A stretch of 64,000 nt of DNA. Origin: Myripristis murdjan. Lineage: Eukaryota > Chordata > Actinopteri > Holocentriformes > Holocentridae. Position numbers and translations under genes: made by a program. The stretch lies in assembly GCF_902150065.1 (NCBI RefSeq), contig NC_043983.1, positions 15,314,821 to 15,378,820 of the forward strand. Direction: 5' to 3'. Below the pieces are notes generated by a model. It saw nothing but the letters and a program-made list of their open reading frames with translations, was not told the DNA's origin and ran no database searches. This document shows positions 58,370 to 64,000 of this stretch, piece by piece. Numbering within the stretch: position 1 is the stretch's first letter; the number at the start of each line of letters is the position of its first letter.

Positions 58370-59560
58370 TTCATTTTCAGCCACATATCCAGAACCAGGT
58401 CGCAGAGAGCCTTTTCCATGGCCACATTCACCAACTCCTCCTGGTGGGACTAATAAAGGCTCATCTCATCTCATCTCATCTCATCTCATCTCATCTCATC
58501 TCATCTCATCTCATCTCATCTCCTGGGGGATTGCAGGACGTTCCCAGGCCAGCTGGAATACTTCATCTCCCCAGCGTTACCTGGGCTCTGATATCCTCCA
58601 GTTGGTCATGCCTGGAACACCTCCACCGGAAGGCGACCAGGAGGCATCCTAACTAGATGACCAAACCACCCCAACTGGCTCTTTTAATGCCGAGGAGAAG
58701 TCGCTCTACTCTGAGCTCCTCACCTTAACCCTAAGTGTGGCCTCAGGCCACCTGCAAAGGAAACTCATTTCCAACTCTGGTATCCAGGACCTCATTCTTT
58801 CAGTCACTACCCAGAGTTGATAACCATAGGTGAGAGTTGGAACAAAGATTGACCAGGAAAATTGAGAGCTTTGCCTTCTGGCTCAGCTCCTTTTCACAGC
58901 GACTGCATAAGCGACTGCATAACTGCTGCTGCTGCCCCGACCCACCTGTCAATCTCCTGCTCCATTTTCCCCTCATTCGTGAACAAGACCCTGAGATACT
59001 TGAACTCACTCCCGACTTGGAGAGGGCAAACCACCTTTTTTTCTGGCTGAAAACCATGGCCTCACACTCAGAGGTACTGATCCTCATTCTGACTGCTTCA
59101 CATCTGGCTTCAAACTGCCCCAGTGCATCCTGAAGGTCATAGCTTGATGAGGCCAGCAGGACCGCAAAAAGCAGGGTGACAAGCCTGTGGCCACCAAAAA
59201 TGGGTCACCCTCCACCCCCCAGCTTCTCCATAGCCACAAAGCACATGGAGACTGGATTGTCAAACTCCCATGATCCCTCAAGTATCCATGCGAAGGTGAA
59301 GAGCTGGTCCACTGTTCCACAGCCCGGGACAGAATCTGGCTTGTTCCTCCTGGATCTAAGGTTTGACAATTGGCTGGAGTCTCCTTTGCAGCACCCTGGA
59401 GTGAGCGTTGCCAGGGCGGCTGAGCAGTGTGATAACCTGACAATTGGAGCACACTCTCCATTCCCCCTTTTTAAAAATGGTGACCACCACTCTCGCCTGC
59501 CACTCCCTGGGCACTGTCCCTTGACCTCCACACAACACTGAAGTGATGTGTCAGCCATGA
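58370..59560 (-). mobile_element. LINE remnant (RTE/Rex-like) in intron 7 of CYP2 copy 3
   Basis: Minus-strand reading shows degraded non-LTR reverse transcriptase: WTSSSPSHGYLRDHGSLTIQ and VSMCFVAMEK (for the VYMCFVDLEKAFD block, about 59235), RISTSECEAMVFSQKKR (about 59080, for the MRISTSKSEAMVLSRKR block) and ELSQKAKLSIF (about 58880). Its 3' end reads GCGACCTGGTTCTGGATATG then TGGCTGAAAATGA, the usual terminus of this fish family before a short repeat. Many frame breaks; the FADD catalytic block is lost in a deletion near 59165-59200. The family name is from memory. Confidence 0.75.
58461..58521. repeat. (TCATC)n microsatellite within the LINE 3' region
   Basis: Twelve pentamer units between the LINE 3' UTR and its final 80 bases. 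Confidence 0.9.
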
Positions 59561-60208
59561 CAGTCTGACATCATGATGTGGAGTAGAATTTTTACAGCCT
59601 GGGATGGCATAGTAAATATCAAATATTCAAAAATAAATGCGCATCATGTACCTTGGGGATTGTATATTCTCCAAGTGTGGTATTCTTGTTTGCCCTGCGG
59701 GGCACATTGATAGGTAAAATGTTTCCCATCCTCTGGATCTCATGGATGACTGCATCAGTATAGGGCATGTTTTCTCTGTCAGTCATGGAGGGTTGCCTTG
59801 ATGAACCAACTACAGTATCTATCTCAGCCTGGACCTTCTCTGTGCATATAAAGAACAGGAAACAACTTCAGTGTGAATGATGCATGAAACCCACAACCTG
59901 CCATCCATCCCACACTCATTCTCTCACACTCATATTAACACACAAACCTTGTATATGAGGGTAATAGATCATGAATAGTAGTCCCCATTGGAGAGTGGTG
60001 GCAGTGGTTTCAGTTCCAGCAGCAAACAGGTCCGTTATGCAATAACACAAATTTTCCAGATCAAATCCAGAATCCGGATCCTCCACCTGCAGACAACACA
60101 AGAAAGCAACCAACAGAATCAGCATCCACAATCATTTCATTAGGAAAGGCACAGAGAACAAATGCAACTGTAAGCCCAGAACAAGCAAAGAAATGTCCTT
60201 ATTCACAT

Positions 60209-60209
60209 G

Positions 60210-60240
<31 letters not shown>
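60209..60240. repeat. (CA)n at the exon 5 donor of CYP2 copy 3
   Basis: Sixteen CA units. On the minus strand the tract supplies the GTGTGT donor sequence of exon 5, as in copy 2. Confidence 0.9.
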
Positions 60241-60639
60241 CTCTCCCATTTCTGCGAGGAAGCAGTCGATGTAGTCTCTTGGCGAGGAGGGGTCAAAGTC
60301 TTCTCTGTGTTCTCTGATCTTGATTTTCATGAAGTCAAGAATCTTATACATCAGAGTGAAGATCCTCTGGTGAGGTCCAGGAAGCCTCTTCATCAGCCAG
60401 GGGCAGCATGTTAAAAATCTACACAACACCCACACAGTTAGTCTGCCACTTTTACTGCCTGGCAGCAATTTTGACAGCTAACAAAGAATGATCAGATTCA
60501 ACACTGCCCTAAGATATAGACGTGTTACAGGTTTGTGGTGAAGAACTCTGGTGTGAGCTTCTGGTGGTAGATTAAACAGCTGAATACACTCAGTAATTGA
60601 CTTATTATCAGGCTCAATGGATAATGGCACATAATGGAC

Positions 60640-60865
60640 ATTTTGGGCCAGATGCTCTTCCTCAGCATGTTCAGGCGATAATAATGGTACATGGGGGCTA
60701 GTACCTCAGACCCTGAGCTTGCACAAGTTGTGGCTCCCTCTGCTGGGATTTACTTATTTGTTGTGCTCGTTCGGGACACTTTTAATTAACCTCATGTCTG
60801 TCCATTATTTGTATTATTGCCTGAACACATGCTGAGGAAGGGTGTCTGGCCCGAAAAAGTATGTA
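60640..60865. repeat. Inverted repeat, possible fold-back element
   Basis: GGGCCAGATGCTCTTCCTCA with GCATGTTCAGGC (about 60649-60681) is repeated inverted as GCCTGAACACATGCTGAGGA with AGGGTGTCTGGCCC (about 60820-60854), with about 140 bases between. It lies in intron 4 of CYP2 copy 3 and is absent from intron 4 of copies 1 and 2 as far as I can see. Confidence 0.55.
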
Positions 60866-62029
60866 CTTGGGGAGTGCTCTCCTAGTCTCTCTTTTTTCAT
60901 TATCATTTTGAAGATTCAGCAACCAGTCTTTAAGGCTTTGTTGCGAGCCGAGTGTGTTATGTACTATTTTCAATGGACAATGGGCTATGATCTCACAGAC
61001 GTTATGATAGTACATGCATATATGCACGTATGGCCCAATACTTTACTGAGACACTTTTGTTTTTTCTTTAATTTGTCACCAGTCTGTATATTTTTGCTCT
61101 TCTCTCATGGTGTCCAAAGAGAAAACAAAGACTTAATTGCATTAAATGTATACTGAAAATGCTCATACTGCCTACTATTCTGTGTAATGTGAGAGGCTCA
61201 CCTGTGCCCACGTTCCTCCCTCTAAATACACTAACTCATTCATCTCCTGAAGGATTATCTGGTACTGCTTGTCAGTGTACTCGTAGCGATCCCCAAACAC
61301 CAAGCAGCAGATGATGTTGGATACGGCATTGTTTATCAGCAGCTGGGCATTGAAGGCCTTATCTGAGATAAAGAGATAAAGAGGTAATGGCAATAAGACA
61401 CATGGTGAAAATGTAAAATGCATGATCAGTCATGTGCAAGGAAAAATAAAACACAATTAATTTTGCACGATTATAACAGATAGAAATATACAGTACTACA
61501 AAACTGAGGCAAGCATGTATGTAAATGAAGGATGCAAAGTATATTGAAAGTATTTGCTTTTATACAGATGTGGATTCATCACATTATTTTAGCAGTTATC
61601 ACATCATCATGCTAATAGTCAGATTATAGAAGATTACAGAGTCTGCTCGACTTGTTGATGTTTCAATACAACATTTTACAGTAAACAGAGACACAGGTGA
61701 TGTTGGCATGGAAAACACAGGGTAAGATATCAACCATGGGCGACTGTGCAGTCCAAAGCCCTAGTGTTCGCAGATTGGTGATGGATACAAGGAAAAACAG
61801 AGGAGCCACTTGTAATCAGTCAGCTGCTATAAATTTAAGGTGTGAATAGGTTTTTTCAAACAGAATCTCTTGAGAAGTTCATAGAGAGGGATACTATACT
61901 TGGGTTTCAGTGTACAAACTCCTTATCACACATAAAATGCACTTTTGCAAGAATGCAAGCTGCAGTCTGATGAAAGGGGGGTGGGGGTTATACTGTCAAA
62001 TGATTCATCACATGCAAAATTAAGTCCTC

Positions 62030-62160
62030 AAGCCAAAGAACTTGTTTACAAAGGTGAAAGGTTCAGGTTGCTCTGTTACAGTGTGGGGTGCTTTTGCCTG
62101 GACTTGATTCAGGTCCACTGAACTCAAAGCAAGGATATCTATAAACTCCTCTTGTAGTAA
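62030..62160 (+). repeat. Fragment resembling a Tc1/mariner transposase region
   Basis: GTGTGGGGTGCTTTTGCCTG resembles the region encoding VWGAF in fish Tc1/mariner copies. It is short, followed by poly(A), in intron 3 of CYP2 copy 3. Confidence 0.35.
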
Positions 62161-63069
62161 AAAAAAAAAAAAAAAAAAAATCTTTTTTCCTGATGGGAGT
62201 GTAATCCTCCAGCTACAGAATAGTTTGTTGATCATGAAAATTATTTAAACATATGTGTCTTGGCCAGCCCTGGGTCCACATCTTAACAACTGAGTGCTCA
62301 TGGGAAATCTTGGAACATGATCTGAGACAGTGTTTTCTGCCACACTACTAAACCACCACAACCACACTGCATTTGGTTAAGAGACAAGGAAGCATTACCA
62401 AGCTGTAATTTGAAAAAAGAAAAGTAATCAAAACTTGGCCCATGCCTTGCTGAGCAAAGGCCTCATTCAGATATTGGCACTCCTGCTGGATGGACAGTTC
62501 CAGGGTCTTCTTGCCCAAACCAAAGTTCCTGAGTGTGTGGAGCGCAAATCTCCTCTGCTGCTTCCACTTGTTGCCATTTGGTGGCACCAAGCCTGTTGGG
62601 AGCACAAAACAACAGAGTGAATACAAATGAATATGAATATAAAGCAAGACCCCAGTGGTGAGTCTTAAGCAGCCCATAGCACACTGGCAGGTGTTTCAAA
62701 CAAAATCCAACACACATTACCTTTATCTGCAAATGTGTCCTTAAACAGTGGGATGACAGGGCGGTCTGTGTAGTCCTCCCCGTTGTGGACCAAGGCCTCT
62801 TTCACAGTCTGGTACCCGGTGAGTATCACAACCCTTCCACCAAAGAGTCGAAGGCTGAAAATATTCCCATATTTCTCTCCAAACTGAGAGAAAAACAGCA
62901 GTCTGGTATTGTGGTCCAATATGCATTTTGTAAAACTCACTGGGAAGATGCAGTAAATGAGTGGGTTAGCAGTGGGTTAATGCTATGTGTTAGCAGGCAA
63001 GGATAAAAAGGCTGTATGCACTGCTCAGGGTGCTTTGAGCTCTGGGTTGAGGCACAGCCCACCATCCTG

Positions 63070-63157
63070 TGATGCAGAGGTGGGAAGTAACACAGTACCA
63101 ACACTTTGTTACTGTCCTTCAGTAGATTTTTCAGGTATCTGTACTTTACTCGAGTAT
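63070..63157. repeat. Interspersed repeat (GAGGTGGGAAGTAAC type) interrupted by a Tc1 insertion
   Basis: GAGGTGGGAAGTAACACAGT and the following TTTGTTACTGTCCTTCAGTAG block match a widespread fish repeat from memory. It stops exactly where the Tc1 terminus begins. Confidence 0.5.
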
Positions 63158-63158
63158 A

Positions 63159-64000
63159 CAGTACAGGCCAAAAGTTTGGACACACCTTCTCATTCAATGC
63201 GTTTTCTTTATTTTCATGACTATTTACATTGTAGATTCTAACTGAAGGAATCAAAACTATGAATGAACACATGTGGAGTTATGTACTTAACAAAAAAAGG
63301 AGAAATAACTGAAAACATGTTTTATATTCTAGTTTCTTCAAAATAACCACCCTTTGCTCTGATTACTGCTTTGCACACTCTTGGCTTTCTCTCGATGAGC
63401 TTCAAGAGGTAGTCACCTGAAATGGTTTTCCAACAGTCTTGAAGGAGTTCCCAGAGGTGTTTAGCACTTGTTGGCCCCTTTGCCTTCACTCTGCGGTCCA
63501 GCTCACCCCAAACCATCTGGATTGGGTTCAGGTCCAGTGACTGTGAAGGCCAGGTCATCTGCCGCAGCACTCCATCACTCTCCTTATTGGTCAAATAGCC
63601 CTTACACAGCCTGGAGGTGTGTTTGGGCTCATTGTCCTGTTGAAAAATAAATGATGGTCCAACTAAACGCAAACCGGATGGGATGGCATGTCGCTGCAGG
63701 ATGTTGCTGCAGGATGCTGTGGTAGCCATGCTGGTTCAGTGTGCCTTCAGTTTTGAATAAATCCCCAACAGTGTCACCAGCAAAACACCCCCACACCATC
63801 ACACCTCCTCCTCCATGCTTCACAGTGGGAACCAGGCATGTGGAATCCATCCGTTCACCTTTTCTGCATCTCACAAAGGCACGGCGGTTGGAACCAAAGA
63901 TCTCAAATTTGGACTCATCAGACCAAAGCACAGATTTCCACTGGTCTAATGTCCATTCCTTGTGTTTCTTGGCCCAAACAAATCTCTTCTGCTTGTTGCC
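63159..64000 (-). mobile_element. Tc1-like transposon, cut by the right edge of the window
   Basis: The terminus CAGTACAGGCCAAAAGTTTG at 63159 follows a TA (63157-63158), the Tc1 target. The transposase reads leftward: WSDESKFEIFG (first catalytic Asp, about 63920), then FQQDNEPKHTS (second Asp, about 63640), then LDLNPIQMVW, where the catalytic Glu of NPIE is Gln, ending in KGGYFEE and stop at 63322. A duplication of about 14 bases near 63693-63720 (GCTGCAGGATGTTGCTGCAG) breaks the frame. The element is inactive. Its other terminus is outside the window. Confidence 0.85.

Larger units (their letters stand above)
56893..62883 (-). pseudogene. Cytochrome P450 family 2 (CYP2J-related), right copy, exons 2-9, three coding indels
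   Basis: Exons seen: 62883-62721 (exon 2), 62592-62446, 61362-61202, 60418-60241, 60086-59948, 59839-59652, 57605-57462, 57068-56893. Exon 1 with the ATG is not in the window and should lie beyond the right edge; introns 1 of the sister copies are 1.1 and 3.3 kb. Exons 2, 3, 4, 6, 7 and 9 are open, with [29 protein letters not shown] and GKRVCLG intact. Compared with copy 2, exon 5 has one extra base (GGGG at 60400-60403). Exon 8 has two extra bases, near 57558-57559 and near 57517-57522, which scramble [13 protein letters not shown]. The exon lengths (178 and 144, against 177 and 142) confirm this. It is either a recent pseudogene or a region with indel errors. A LINE lies in intron 7. Confidence 0.8.

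Noticed and set aside
63322-63931. Transposase frames at the right edge as host genes
   Set aside because: They carry WSDESKF and DNEPKHTS motifs and a Tc1 terminus, so they belong to a transposon.
1-64000. CRISPR arrays, bacterial operons, toxin systems or other prokaryotic features
   Set aside because: The window is spliced vertebrate DNA; the only regularly spaced repeats are microsatellites, minisatellites and transposon motifs.

Overview
This is vertebrate nuclear DNA, almost certainly from a ray-finned (teleost) fish. Genes are split into short exons with GT-AG introns. CA/TG microsatellites, Tc1, hAT and fish-type LINE remnants are common. The recognisable proteins are SERBP1, two class I cytokine receptors and a CYP2 cluster, and all are diverged from mammals in the way fish proteins are. 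Exon limits were read by hand from splice sites, reading phase and paralogue comparison. No database search was possible.

Layout: (1) 0.7-1.1 kb, minus strand: an unrecognised 130-codon reading frame with one membrane segment. (2) 2.6-8.2 kb, plus strand: serbp1, nine coding exons, intact (398 aa). (3) 10.3-22.2 kb, minus strand: il12rb2, 15 coding exons plus a probable non-coding first exon, intact (798 aa). (4) 23.6-33.4 kb, minus strand: il23r, 16 coding exons, with one apparent 1-bp frameshift. It has three membrane-proximal FNIII domains that human IL23R lacks. The order serbp1-il12rb2-il23r, with the receptors convergent on serbp1, matches human 1p31. (5) 35.5 kb to the right edge, minus strand: three tandem CYP2 genes of the CYP2J-related fish group. 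The middle copy (46.9-54.0 kb) is intact (497 aa). The left copy (35.6-44.5 kb) and right copy (56.9-62.9 kb, first exon beyond the edge) each carry three single-base indels in coding exons. Plus-strand exon relics of another CYP2 gene survive in both spacers between the copies, so the duplicated unit once held a second, oppositely oriented P450.

Mobile DNA lies mainly in introns and spacers. There is an 8-bp-TSD hAT derivative keeping only a BED finger, two LINE remnants with reverse-transcriptase matches, Tc1/mariner fragments (one running off the right edge), and a 1.23 kb element with inverted ends and six copies of a 13-base motif inside an il12rb2 intron. I found no CRISPR array, operon or prokaryotic system, and no rRNA or tRNA gene.

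The two receptors are the signalling chains that, in mammals, pair with IL12RB1 to read IL-12 and IL-23. SERBP1 is an RNA- and ribosome-binding protein, and the P450s are ER-membrane monooxygenases. The link between them is chromosomal, not functional.
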